From positions 1-64,000 of the forward strand of contig NZ_BQHY01000009.1 in the NCBI RefSeq assembly GCF_021602155.1: DNA of 64,000 nt, written 5' to 3'. Of the stretch, positions 1-7,987 are shown one piece after another. Position 1 is the first letter of the stretch, and every line of letters begins with the position of its first letter. The position numbers and the translations under genes were made by a program. The notes under the pieces are model-generated. The model was not told the DNA's origin, did not search any database, and saw only the letters and a program-made list of their open reading frames with translations. The DNA comes from Pseudomonas parakoreensis (GTDB lineage Bacteria; Pseudomonadota; Gammaproteobacteria; Pseudomonadales; Pseudomonadaceae).

Positions 1-441
1 GCCCTCGACGAAATCGACCGCCAGCTGATCGCCGCCCTGCAAATCAACGCCCGTGAAAGCGTGGCGATGCTTGCCCGGCAACTGGGCATTGCGCGCACCA
101 CCGTGACTTCACGGTTGGCGCGGCTGGAGAAGGCCAAGGTGATCACCGGTTATGGCGTGCGTCTGGGGCAGCGCGTGGTCGATGGCGGGTTGCAAGCGTA
201 TGTCGGGATCAAGGTGCAGCCGCGTTCCGGCAAGGAAGTGTTGCGCCGGCTGAGCGCGATGGCGCAGGTGCAGCAGTTGTGTGCGGTGAGTGGCGAATTT
301 GATTATGTGGCGTGGTTGCGCACCGACTCGCCGGAGCAGCTGGATCAGTTGCTGGATCAGATTGGCAGTGTGGATGGGGTGGAGAAGACCACGACCTCGA
401 TCATTTTGAGTAGCAAGATTGATCGGGGGCAGCCGGTTTGA
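1..441 (+). CDS. Lrp/AsnC-family transcriptional regulator (5' end cut off)
   Basis: The reading frame is open from the first base, so the N-terminus is outside the window; 146 codons remain. The visible part starts in the Lrp helix-turn-helix (LDEIDRQLIAALQIN..., then ARQLGIARTTVTSRLARLEK as recognition region) and continues into the C-terminal RAM (ACT-like) ligand domain, ending QPV. Lrp-family proteins bind DNA as dimers to hexadecamers and usually sense an amino acid. It lies 206 bp upstream of, and co-directional with, an amino acid 2-monooxygenase-like gene and the pqq genes, so a role in sensing an aromatic amino acid and controlling those genes is plausible. That role is inferred from position only. 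Confidence 0.9.
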   Translation, partial: ALDEIDRQLIAALQINARESVAMLARQLGIARTTVTSRLARLEKAKVITGYGVRLGQRVVDGGLQAYVGIKVQPRSGKEVLRRLSAMAQVQQLCAVSGEFDYVAWLRTDSPEQLDQLLDQIGSVDGVEKTTTSIILSSKIDRGQPV

Positions 442-462
442 ATGTGTTGGCTGAGAGGGACT

Positions 463-486
463 CTTCGCGAGCAGGTTCGCTTCTAC
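463..486. repeat. Single degenerate REP half-element
   Basis: A lone copy of the cgcgagcaggttcgcttc type repeat sits in the gap between the Lrp gene and the flavoenzyme. It lacks the inverted partner found at most other REP sites here. The rest of the 206 bp gap (442-647) must hold the promoter of the flavoenzyme, but I see no convincing -35/-10 pair. Confidence 0.5.
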
Positions 487-647
487 ACCTGGTCGGTATG
501 CAGTCACCCATCGTCATATTGATCAGTTAAATGGCAAAACGACGACACATTGCGTCTTATTAACGTGTTCCAGGCTCCCTAGAATGGCTGGCATCTTTTC
601 CTATACTCAGACGCGCGTCCTGCGTCGGGTCGCCAACAGGGTCAGCC

Positions 648-2330
648 ATGAACAAGAACAATCGCCATCCTGCAGACGGTAAGAAACCCGTCACCATTTT
701 CGGCCCGGACTTTCCGTTCGCGTTTGACGACTGGATCGAACACCCGGCCGGTCTCGGCAGCATTCCTGAACACCACCATGGCGCTGAAGTGGCGATTGTC
801 GGCGCCGGTATCGCTGGTCTGGTGGCCGCGTACGAGCTGATGAAGCTCGGCCTGAAACCGGTGGTATACGAAGCTTCGAAGCTCGGTGGACGCCTGCGTT
901 CGCAGGCGTTCAACGGTACCGACGGCATCGTTGCGGAACTGGGCGGCATGCGTTTCCCGGTGTCCTCCACGGCGTTCTACCACTACGTCGACAAGCTTGG
1001 CCTTGAGACCAAACCGTTCCCGAACCCGCTGACGCCAGCCTCCGGCAGCACGGTGATCGACCTGGAAGGTAAAACCCATTACGCACAAAGCCTGAAGGAT
1101 CTTCCTGCCCTGTTTCAGGAAGTGGCTGACGCCTGGGCGGATGCGCTGGAGGCGGGCTCGCAGTTCGCCGATATCCAGCAGGCCATCCGTGACCGCGATG
1201 TGCCACGCCTCAAAGAACTGTGGAACAAACTCGTGCCGCTGTGGGACGACCGCACGTTCTACGACTTCGTGGCCACCTCCAAGGCCTTCGCCAAACTGTC
1301 GTTTCATCACCGCGAAGTGTTCGGTCAGGTCGGTTTCGGCACCGGCGGCTGGGATTCGGACTTCCCCAACTCGATGCTGGAAATCTTCCGCGTGGTGATG
1401 ACCAACTGCGACGATCACCAGCACCTGGTGGTCGGCGGTGTGGAGCAAGTGCCGCAAGGCATCTGGCGCCATGTACCGGAGCGCTGCGTGCACTGGCCAC
1501 AAGGCACCAGTCTGAAATCCCTGCACCGTGGCGCGCCGCGTTCCGGCGTGAAGAAAATCGCCCACGCGCCGGACGGCCGTTTCGCTGTCACCGACAACAA
1601 CGGCGACACCCGCGAATACGCCGCCGTGTTGACCACCTGCCAGAGCTGGCTGCTGACCACCCAGATCGAATGCGACGAAACCCTGTTCTCGCAGAAGATG
1701 TGGATGGCACTGGATCGCACGCGCTACATGCAGTCGTCGAAGACCTTCGTCATGGTCGACCGCCCGTTCTGGAAGGACAAGGACCCGGAAACCGGTCGCG
1801 ATCTGATGAGCATGACCCTCACCGATCGCCTGACTCGCGGCACCTATTTGTTCGACAACGGTGACGACAAGCCGGGCGTGATCTGCCTGTCGTATTCGTG
1901 GATGAGCGACGCGCTGAAAATGCTCCCGCATCCTGTTGAAAAACGCGTAGAGCTGGCGTTGAACGCGCTGAAGAAGATCTACCCGAAAGTCGATATCGCC
2001 GCGCGGATCATCGGCGATCCGATCACCGTGTCGTGGGAAGCCGATCCGTACTTCCTCGGCGCATTCAAAGGCGCCCTGCCCGGCCACTATCGCTATAACC
2101 AGCGGATGTACGCGCACTTCATGCAGGACGACATGCCAGCCGAGCAGCGCGGAATCTTCATCGCCGGTGACGATGTGTCGTGGACCCCGGCGTGGGTCGA
2201 AGGCGCGGTGCAGACGTCGCTCAACGCAGTGTGGGGCATCATGAAGCATTTCGGCGGTTCGACACATAAAGAGAACCCGGGCCCGGGTGATGTGTTCAAA
2301 GACATCGGCCCTATCGCCCTGCCCGAGTAA
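648..2330 (+). CDS. FAD-dependent amine oxidase, tryptophan/phenylalanine 2-monooxygenase-like
   Basis: A 560-residue flavin amine oxidase. The FAD Rossmann motif VAIVGAGIAGLVAAYE lies at about residues 48-63, followed by GGRLRSQ (80-86) and GGMRFP. The C-terminal FAD motif is WVEGAVQTSLNAVW. The overall pattern (FGQVGFGTGGW..., EILRVV-like segment, WVEGAVQT) recalls IaaM tryptophan 2-monooxygenase of Pseudomonas savastanoi and phenylalanine 2-monooxygenase more than MAO or putrescine oxidase. Those enzymes convert the amino acid oxidatively to an aryl-acetamide. A carbon-nitrogen hydrolase follows after 12 bp, which fits hydrolysis of that amide. The ATG at 648 is followed at once by an A-rich motif (651-661). 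Substrate (Trp, Phe or another) cannot be fixed from sequence, and a role in PQQ metabolism is unproven. Confidence 0.8.
   Translation: MNKNNRHPADGKKPVTIFGPDFPFAFDDWIEHPAGLGSIPEHHHGAEVAIVGAGIAGLVAAYELMKLGLKPVVYEASKLGGRLRSQAFNGTDGIVAELGGMRFPVSSTAFYHYVDKLGLETKPFPNPLTPASGSTVIDLEGKTHYAQSLKDLPALFQEVADAWADALEAGSQFADIQQAIRDRDVPRLKELWNKLVPLWDDRTFYDFVATSKAFAKLSFHHREVFGQVGFGTGGWDSDFPNSMLEIFRVVMTNCDDHQHLVVGGVEQVPQGIWRHVPERCVHWPQGTSLKSLHRGAPRSGVKKIAHAPDGRFAVTDNNGDTREYAAVLTTCQSWLLTTQIECDETLFSQKMWMALDRTRYMQSSKTFVMVDRPFWKDKDPETGRDLMSMTLTDRLTRGTYLFDNGDDKPGVICLSYSWMSDALKMLPHPVEKRVELALNALKKIYPKVDIAARIIGDPITVSWEADPYFLGAFKGALPGHYRYNQRMYAHFMQDDMPAEQRGIFIAGDDVSWTPAWVEGAVQTSLNAVWGIMKHFGGSTHKENPGPGDVFKDIGPIALPE
651..661 (+). 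promoter_or_regulatory. Possible Hfq/Crc catabolite-repression motif at the start codon
   Basis: AACAAGAACAA directly follows the ATG and contains AACAAGAA, a perfect match to the AAnAAnAA catabolite-activity motif bound by Hfq with Crc in pseudomonads. Such motifs near start codons of amino acid catabolism genes block translation during growth on preferred carbon sources. The motif is short and could be chance. Confidence 0.4.
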
Positions 2331-2342
2331 GAGGAATCCCCG

Positions 2343-3137
2343 ATGCGTGTAGCCCTTTACCAATGTCCACCGCTGCCCCTGGACCCCGCCGCCAACCTGC
2401 ATCGCCTGCAGCAACTGGCGATGGAAGCCAAGGGTGCCGACCTGCTGGTGCTGCCGGAAATGTTTCTGAGCGGCTACAACATCGGCAAGGAAGCGGTCAG
2501 CACCTTGGCCGAGGTCTACAACGGCGAATGGGCGCAACAGATCGGTCGAATCGCCAAAGCCGCCGGGCTGGCGATCGCTTACGGATACCCCGAGCGCACG
2601 GCCGACGGGCAGATCTACAACGCCGTGCAGTTGATCGACGCGCACGGCGAGCGCTTGTGCAATTACCGCAAGACCCACCTGTTCGGTGATCTGGATCGGT
2701 CGATGTTCAGCCCCGGGGAGGATGACTTTCCAATCGTCGAACTCAACGGCTGGAAAATCGGTTTCCTGATCTGCTACGACCTGGAGTTTCCGGAGAATGC
2801 GCGGCGTTTGGCGTTGGCCGGCGCCGAGCTGATTCTGGTACCGACGGCGAACATGATTCCGTTCGATTTCATCGCCGACGTCACCGTGCGTTCCCGCGCC
2901 TTCGAAAACCAATGCTACGTGGCGTACGCCAATTACTGCGGACAGGAAGGCGAGATTCACTATTGCGGGCAAAGCAGCATCGCTGCGCCGGACGGCAGCC
3001 GTATCGCCCAGGCCGGCCTCGATGAAGCGTTGATCGTCGGTGAGCTGGATCGGCAGTTGATGGCCGATTCCCGCGCCGCCAACCGCTACCTCAACGACCG
3101 TCGCCCCGAGCTTTACCACGCGTTGAACAAGCGCTGA
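2343..3137 (+). CDS. Carbon-nitrogen hydrolase (nitrilase-superfamily amidase)
   Basis: A 264-residue single-domain nitrilase-fold protein with the full catalytic triad: Glu39 in LLVLPEMFLSGYN, Lys110 in NYRKTHLFG and Cys144 in GFLICYDLEFPE. Members cleave amides or nitriles to acid plus ammonia. The gene starts 12 bp after the amine oxidase stop and is clearly co-transcribed with it. If the flavoenzyme makes an aryl-acetamide, this protein would release the aryl-acetic acid (an indole-3-acetamide-type route). It ends 48 bp before the pqqF ATG, with a strong hairpin in between. The specific amide is not predictable. Confidence 0.85.
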   Translation: MRVALYQCPPLPLDPAANLHRLQQLAMEAKGADLLVLPEMFLSGYNIGKEAVSTLAEVYNGEWAQQIGRIAKAAGLAIAYGYPERTADGQIYNAVQLIDAHGERLCNYRKTHLFGDLDRSMFSPGEDDFPIVELNGWKIGFLICYDLEFPENARRLALAGAELILVPTANMIPFDFIADVTVRSRAFENQCYVAYANYCGQEGEIHYCGQSSIAAPDGSRIAQAGLDEALIVGELDRQLMADSRAANRYLNDRRPELYHALNKR

Positions 3138-3154
3138 CCCTACGCAATCCGCTA

Positions 3155-3189
3155 GCATGGGCACTTCACTGTTCTGGAAGTGCCCATGC
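3155..3189 (+). promoter_or_regulatory. Perfect 13-bp hairpin enclosing the pqqF ribosome binding site and start codon
   Basis: GCATGGGCACTTC (3155-3167) is exactly complementary to GAAGTGCCCATGC (3177-3189), with a 9-nt loop. The 3' arm contains the likely Shine-Dalgarno GGAAG (3176-3180, its first base in the loop) and the ATG at 3186. It begins 17 nt after the stop of the upstream gene and has no U-tract, so it looks like a translation-control or coupling element rather than a terminator. Confidence 0.6.
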
Positions 3190-5603
3190 CTGCGCCGACT
3201 CACACCCGCCCCCACACTGAAACCCTGGCCAACGGCTTGCGCGTGACCCTGCGTCAGGTGCCCGGTTTGAAGCGCAGTGCCGCTGCATTGCGGGTGGCCG
3301 CCGGTAGTCATGACGTGCCGCTGGAGTGGCCGGGACTGGCGCATTTTCTCGAGCATTTGCTGTTTCTCGGTACCGAGCGATTTCCTGCGAGTCAGGCGCT
3401 GATGGCCTACGTGCAAAGTCACGGTGGGCAGGTGAATGCCAGCACCCGAGAACGCACCACCGATTTCTTTTTCGAACTGCCGACCTCCGCCTTCAGTGCC
3501 GGGCTTGAGCGTCTGTCAGACATGCTCGCCCATCCGCGTATGAATCCGGACGATCAGTTGCGCGAACGCGAAGTGCTGGACGCGGAATTTGTCGCGTGGT
3601 CGCAAGATCCCACGGCTCAGCAGGAACTGGCGCTGTACGAGGGATTGCCGGCCACACATCCGCTGCGCGGGTTTCATGCGGGAAATCGCGACAGCCTGAA
3701 AGTTGAGTTACCAGCGTTTCAACAGGCGCTGAAAGATTTCCACCGGCAGTTTTATCGCACCGGGCAAATGACGCTGAGCCTGGTCGGACCGCAGAGCATT
3801 GAGGCGTTGCGCATACTGGCGCAGCAGTTTGCCGCGGCGCTGCCGGTTGGGGATAAGGTCGAACAGGCAGCGACCCTGCCTTTGGCGGTGAACAGTTATC
3901 AACAGGTCGGCGAGCGAAGCAGCCATCTGCTGTTCGCTTTCGAAGCGCTGCCCGACTCGTCCGCCGAAGCACTGGCGTTTCTCTGCCATTGGCTGAACAG
4001 CGCCAAGCCCGGCGGTTTGCTCGCCCATTTGCAGCAACAACGCCTCGCGGACGGTTTGAAAGCGGTGCCGCTGTATCAGTTCGCCGGGCAAGCGCTGCTG
4101 CATCTGCAATTCACCACCCCAGCCGAATCCTTCAGCGCCATTCGTGAACAGTTTCTGGACTGGTTGAGCTTCTTTGCCGCGCAACAGGACTGGGCAGCGC
4201 TACGCGAGGAATACGCCAAATTGCTGGAACGTCAGCAGCAAGTCAGTGGCGCACTGCAACTGGCGCGCCGCGACAGCGAACAGCTTGAACACGGCTTGTC
4301 GGAAAACGGCGTGTCCGCCCTCAAACACATCCTGCGCGACATCGGCGTTGTGGATAACTTCAGCGCGCATTGGCATCGGCCTGCCGCCAACCCATTCCTC
4401 GGTTCCAGCGAACCGCTGGCCAACGCCGGGCTGATCCGCGGCCAGACCAGCGCCCATCGTGGATTACGCACTTTCGCTCAGGATCGCTCGCGCGGGCGGC
4501 GTGAGCGTTCACCGATGCAGTTCAGTCAGGCGCTGCCGGACCACACTGATCACGGCGCGATCTACTTGCGTTGGCAAACCGCAGCGCAGGCTGGCGTCGA
4601 TCTGCAAAGCAAGCTGCAACGCAGTCTGCAGGAAACTCAGGAAGATGCACGGCAGGCCGGCGTCGAAATCGCGTTCAGTGCCACCGGCACTCAGTGGCTG
4701 CTGAAACTGACGGGACTGCAGGAGCCGATGCCCGGTGTCCTGGAACACGCGCTGAAATGTCTGACGCAAATCGACGCCGATTCAGCCAACGCTGGGCCGG
4801 AAGCGCCGTTGATACCGATCCGTCAGTTGCTCAAGGCGTTACCTGAACATTGCCTGCCATCGGCCGTCGAGTCGAACGACGCCAGACAGGTGTGGACAAC
4901 GTCGCGCTGGGACGGACTGGCGCTTGGTCTCAACGCAAAAACTCAATCGGCCATGGGTCTGGCCCTGAGCCGCATCCCCGGCACACCGGACAATCAACTG
5001 CCGACAGTGCCGACGATCACTACGCAACATTTGTGGAGCCACATCGACACCGCCCCCAGCGAGCATGCGCTGCTGCTGTTCTGCCCGACCGCAGGCCACG
5101 AAATCGCTGACGAAGCCGCCTGGCGACTGCTCGCGCAGCTGTGCCAGACCCCGTTCTATCAGCGCCTGCGCGTCGAATTGCAATTGGGCTACGCGGTGTT
5201 CAGTGCCTTGCGGCAGGTGCATGGTCAGAGTGGATTGCTGTTCGGTGTGCAGTCGCCAGAGACTGCGCCCGTTGAGCTGCTCGGTCATATTCAGCAGTTC
5301 CTCAAAGACATTCCTGCGCTGATCGAAAACCTCGACGACGTGCATTTCACCCAGCAACGCCAGTCACTCGCCGATCAGTTCGATGAGCGTCAGCTGTCCG
5401 GCAAAGACGCCGCCGAATTGTTGTGGCAGGCCAGACTCGCGGGCCACTCGTCGGATTATCTGGCACAACTGCACACGGCCATTGGTGAACTGCAACGCTC
5501 GGCATTGCTGGCGGCAGCGCAGCGCTTGCTCAACGCCGAGGGCGGCTGGCGCTGCCTGGCCAGCGAATCGTCACCCGGCGCACCGTGGCAAGCGACAAAA
5601 TGA
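3186..5603 (+). CDS. pqqF: PqqF, M16-family zinc peptidase of PQQ biosynthesis
   Basis: An 805-residue insulinase/pitrilysin-type (M16) peptidase. The inverted zinc motif HFLEH (His53, Glu56, His57) sits in LAHFLEHLLFLGTERFPA; Glu in the downstream REREVLDAEF segment is the probable third ligand. A second, inactive M16-like half follows. In PQQ biosynthesis PqqF helps cut the modified PqqA peptide to release the linked Glu-Tyr. I choose ATG 3186 rather than the in-frame GTG at 3180, because GGAAG lies 5 nt before the ATG. The gene precedes pqqA, as in other pseudomonads. Its initiation region is folded in a hairpin (3155-3189). Confidence 0.92.
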   Translation: MPAPTHTRPHTETLANGLRVTLRQVPGLKRSAAALRVAAGSHDVPLEWPGLAHFLEHLLFLGTERFPASQALMAYVQSHGGQVNASTRERTTDFFFELPTSAFSAGLERLSDMLAHPRMNPDDQLREREVLDAEFVAWSQDPTAQQELALYEGLPATHPLRGFHAGNRDSLKVELPAFQQALKDFHRQFYRTGQMTLSLVGPQSIEALRILAQQFAAALPVGDKVEQAATLPLAVNSYQQVGERSSHLLFAFEALPDSSAEALAFLCHWLNSAKPGGLLAHLQQQRLADGLKAVPLYQFAGQALLHLQFTTPAESFSAIREQFLDWLSFFAAQQDWAALREEYAKLLERQQQVSGALQLARRDSEQLEHGLSENGVSALKHILRDIGVVDNFSAHWHRPAANPFLGSSEPLANAGLIRGQTSAHRGLRTFAQDRSRGRRERSPMQFSQALPDHTDHGAIYLRWQTAAQAGVDLQSKLQRSLQETQEDARQAGVEIAFSATGTQWLLKLTGLQEPMPGVLEHALKCLTQIDADSANAGPEAPLIPIRQLLKALPEHCLPSAVESNDARQVWTTSRWDGLALGLNAKTQSAMGLALSRIPGTPDNQLPTVPTITTQHLWSHIDTAPSEHALLLFCPTAGHEIADEAAWRLLAQLCQTPFYQRLRVELQLGYAVFSALRQVHGQSGLLFGVQSPETAPVELLGHIQQFLKDIPALIENLDDVHFTQQRQSLADQFDERQLSGKDAAELLWQARLAGHSSDYLAQLHTAIGELQRSALLAAAQRLLNAEGGWRCLASESSPGAPWQATK

Positions 5604-5759
5604 TCATTACCAAGGCTGCAAGGAGCTTTCTCAAAGATTCACGGGCAATACCGTTGAAATTTTGAGTAACATAGCAGCCTAACTATTTGGAACATCCTTG
5701 CGCTGCCGTGGACTATAACTATGGACAGCGCTATCCCACCCACCCTGAAGGAGACACCC
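5604..5759 (+). promoter_or_regulatory. pqqF-pqqA intergenic leader
   Basis: This 156-bp gap should carry the main pqqA promoter, since pqqA is typically transcribed strongly and separately. The stretch TTGAAATTTTGAGTAACATAG near 5655 is AT-rich compared with its surroundings, but I cannot define a convincing -10. A strong Shine-Dalgarno (GAAGGAGA) precedes the pqqA ATG. Confidence 0.4.
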
Positions 5760-5834
5760 ATGTCCTGGACAAAACCGGCTTACACCGACCTGCGTATCGG
5801 CTTCGAAGTCACCATGTACTTCGCCAGCCGCTGA
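5760..5834 (+). CDS. pqqA: PqqA, PQQ precursor peptide
   Basis: A 24-codon gene. The peptide begins [20 protein letters not shown] and ends FASR. Glu16 and Tyr20 in the conserved E-V-T-M-Y motif are the residues that PqqE cross-links and that become the PQQ carbon skeleton. Length and motif match the 23-24-residue PqqA of other pseudomonads. A GAAGGAG ribosome site lies 7-8 nt upstream. It is followed by a terminator-like hairpin and then pqqB. Confidence 0.97.
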
Positions 5835-5860
5835 GTTCTGCCTACGCAGACTTGCAGTGC

Positions 5861-5890
5861 AACGCCTCGGCTCGCCGGGGCGTTTTATTT
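5861..5890 (+). terminator. Attenuator-like intrinsic terminator between pqqA and pqqB
   Basis: AACGCC and GGCGTT pair around a GC-rich inner stem and CTCG loop (5861-5884), followed by TTTTATTTT. It sits 27 nt after the pqqA stop and 31 nt before the pqqB start. Partial termination here would yield much more PqqA substrate than downstream enzymes. Confidence 0.75.
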
Positions 5891-5915
5891 TCAGCGTTGA
5901 AAGATGGGAGCGTTC

Positions 5916-6827
5916 ATGTTCGTCCAGATTCTGGGTTCGGCCGCCGGTGGCGGATTTCCGCAGTGGAACTGCAACTGCGTCAATTGCGCAGGCTTTCGCG
6001 ACGGCAGCCTGAATGCCAAGGCCCGCACCCAGTCGTCCATCGCGATTTCCGACGACGGCGTGAACTGGGTGCTGTGCAACGCCTCGCCAGACATCCGCGC
6101 GCAACTGCAGAGCTTCGCGCCAATGCAACCGGGCCGCGCCCTGCGTGACACCGGGATCAGCGCGATCATCCTGATGGACAGCCAGATCGACCACACCACC
6201 GGCCTGCTCAGCCTGCGCGAAGGCTGCCCGCATCAGGTCTGGTGCACAGACATGGTTCACGAGGATTTGAGCACCGGTTTCCCGCTGTTCAAGATGCTCA
6301 CCCACTGGAACGGCGGGTTGAACTGGAACCGCATCGAACTCGACCAGAGCTTCACCGTCGCTGCCTGCCCGAACCTGCGCTTCACTCCGCTGCCATTGCG
6401 CAGCGCCGCACCGCCGTATTCGCCGCACCGTTTCGACCCGCACCCGGGCGACAACATCGGCCTGATCGTCGAAGACCTCAACACCGGCGGCAAACTGTTC
6501 TATGCACCGGGCCTGGGCAAGGTCGACGCGCCGCTGCTGGAAATCATGGCCGGCAGCGACTGCCTGCTGGTGGACGGCACGCTGTGGGATGACGATGAAA
6601 TGCAGCGCCGTGGCGTCGGCACCCGCACCGGTCGTGAAATGGGCCACTTGGCGCAGAACGGCCCCGGCGGCATGCTCGAAGTGCTGGAGCAGTTGCCTGA
6701 GCAACGTAAAGTGCTTATCCACATCAACAACACCAACCCGATTCTCGATGAGGATTCGCCGGAGCGCGCGGAGCTCGCGCGGCGTAATGTTGAAGTGGCG
6801 TTCGATGGCATGAGTATTGTGCTGTAG
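5916..6827 (+). CDS. pqqB: PqqB, metallo-beta-lactamase-fold PQQ biosynthesis protein
   Basis: 303 residues beginning [19 protein letters not shown], the typical PqqB N-terminus. The metal-site region of this metallo-hydrolase-fold family appears as [12 protein letters not shown]; the cysteine-rich NCNCVNCAG near the N-terminus is also typical. PqqB acts late, probably as the hydroxylase that oxidises the tyrosine ring of the Glu-Tyr intermediate. I choose ATG 5916 over an in-frame ATG at 5904 because GGGAG lies 5 nt before it and homologues start MFVQ or MYIQ. A REPIN separates it from pqqC. Confidence 0.95.
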   Translation: MFVQILGSAAGGGFPQWNCNCVNCAGFRDGSLNAKARTQSSIAISDDGVNWVLCNASPDIRAQLQSFAPMQPGRALRDTGISAIILMDSQIDHTTGLLSLREGCPHQVWCTDMVHEDLSTGFPLFKMLTHWNGGLNWNRIELDQSFTVAACPNLRFTPLPLRSAAPPYSPHRFDPHPGDNIGLIVEDLNTGGKLFYAPGLGKVDAPLLEIMAGSDCLLVDGTLWDDDEMQRRGVGTRTGREMGHLAQNGPGGMLEVLEQLPEQRKVLIHINNTNPILDEDSPERAELARRNVEVAFDGMSIVL

Positions 6828-6837
6828 CGGATGGCCC

Positions 6838-6911
6838 CATCGCTGGCAAGCCAGCTCCCACAGTGTTCTGTGTTGTACACAAAAACTGTGGGAGCTGGCT
6901 TGCCAGCGATG
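6838..6911. repeat. REPIN, CTGGCAAGCCAG family
   Basis: Two inverted copies of the atcgctggcaagccagctcc type REP, separated by about 20 nt, fill the pqqB-pqqC gap. It is inside the operon, where a stable hairpin could affect transcript stability or read-through. Confidence 0.9.
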
Positions 6912-6962
6912 ACGTCCGACCAGACACCCAAGATTTTAACGGTTGTTCCCCGGAGAACCGCA

Positions 6963-7715
6963 ATGACCGACACCCCGCTGTCCCCCACCGAATTCGAAGC
7001 CGCACTGCGCGCCAAAGGCGCCTACTACCACATCTACCACCCGTACCACGTGGCGATGTACGAAGGGCGTGCCACCCGCGAGCAGATTCAGGGCTGGGTC
7101 GCCAACCGCTTTTACTATCAGGTGAACATCCCCCTGAAAGACGCGGCGATCCTCGCCAATTGCCCGGATCGCGAGATCCGTCGCGAGTGGATTCAACGCC
7201 TGCTCGACCACGACGGCGCCCCCGGTGAAGACGGCGGGATTGAAGCCTGGCTGCGCCTCGGGCAAGCAGTAGGCCTCGACCCGGATCAGTTGCGTTCCCA
7301 GGAGCTGGTGCTGCCCAGCGTGCGTTTCGCTGTCGATGCCTACGTCAACTTCGCCCGCCGCGCCAGTTGGCAGGAAGCCGCCAGCAGCTCGTTGACCGAG
7401 CTGTTCGCGCCGCAGATCCACCAGTCGCGCCTCGACAGCTGGCCGCAGCATTACCCGTGGATCGACCCGGCCGGTTACGAATATTTCCGCACCCGCCTCG
7501 GTCAGGCGCGGCGCGATGTCGAGCATGGTCTGGCGATCACGCTCGGGCACTACAAGACCCGCGAGGGTCAGGAGCGCATGCTGGAAATTCTCCAGTTCAA
7601 ACTGGACATTCTTTGGAGCATGCTCGATGCCATGAGCATGGCTTACGAACTGAACCGCCCGCCGTACCACAGCGTCACCGAACAACGGGTCTGGCACAAA
7701 GGAATCACCTTATGA
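6963..7715 (+). CDS. pqqC: PqqC, pyrroloquinoline-quinone synthase
   Basis: 250 residues starting [19 protein letters not shown], the usual length. PqqC is a cofactor-less oxidase with an all-helical haem-oxygenase-like fold; it performs the final ring closure and eight-electron oxidation of AHQQ to PQQ. Histidine-rich segments [15 protein letters not shown] and [16 protein letters not shown] contribute to its active site in the family. ATG 6963 is preceded by CGGAGAA; longer in-frame starts would run back through the REPIN and are unlikely. It ends in a 4-nt ATGA overlap with pqqD. Confidence 0.96.
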   Translation: MTDTPLSPTEFEAALRAKGAYYHIYHPYHVAMYEGRATREQIQGWVANRFYYQVNIPLKDAAILANCPDREIRREWIQRLLDHDGAPGEDGGIEAWLRLGQAVGLDPDQLRSQELVLPSVRFAVDAYVNFARRASWQEAASSSLTELFAPQIHQSRLDSWPQHYPWIDPAGYEYFRTRLGQARRDVEHGLAITLGHYKTREGQERMLEILQFKLDILWSMLDAMSMAYELNRPPYHSVTEQRVWHKGITL

Positions 7716-7987
7716 GTTTCGATCGCAGCAAGATCCCGACCTGGCGTCCCGGCTACCGCTTCCAGTACGAACCGGCGCAAAAAGGCCACGTGCTGCTCTA
7801 CCCCGAGGGCATGATCAAGCTCAACGACAGCGCCGCGCTGATCGGCGGTTTGATCGACGGTGAGCGTGATGTCGCGGCGATCATCGCCAAACTCGATGAG
7901 CAGTTCCCCGGCGTGCCCGAACTCGGTGACGACATCGAGCAATTCATGGAGGTTGCCCGTGCGCAACACTGGATCGAACTTGCCTGA
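7712..7987 (+). CDS. pqqD: PqqD, PqqA peptide chaperone
   Basis: A 91-residue PqqD (RiPP recognition element) beginning [20 protein letters not shown]. PqqD binds PqqA and presents it to the radical SAM enzyme PqqE. Start codon overlaps the pqqC stop (ATGA). Its 3' end overlaps the start of pqqE by 29 nt, which suggests tight translational coupling of chaperone and enzyme. Confidence 0.96.
   Translation: MSFDRSKIPTWRPGYRFQYEPAQKGHVLLYPEGMIKLNDSAALIGGLIDGERDVAAIIAKLDEQFPGVPELGDDIEQFMEVARAQHWIELA

Noticed and set aside
642-3422. Open frame of about 926 codons on the minus strand, opposite the flavoenzyme and amidase
   Set aside because: High-GC shadow of two clearly real genes on the plus strand. 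Its product is low-complexity and rich in Arg, His and Gly, with no family motif.
6831-6962. N-terminal extension of pqqC
   Set aside because: It would translate a REPIN. The ATG at 6963 has a ribosome site and gives the normal length.
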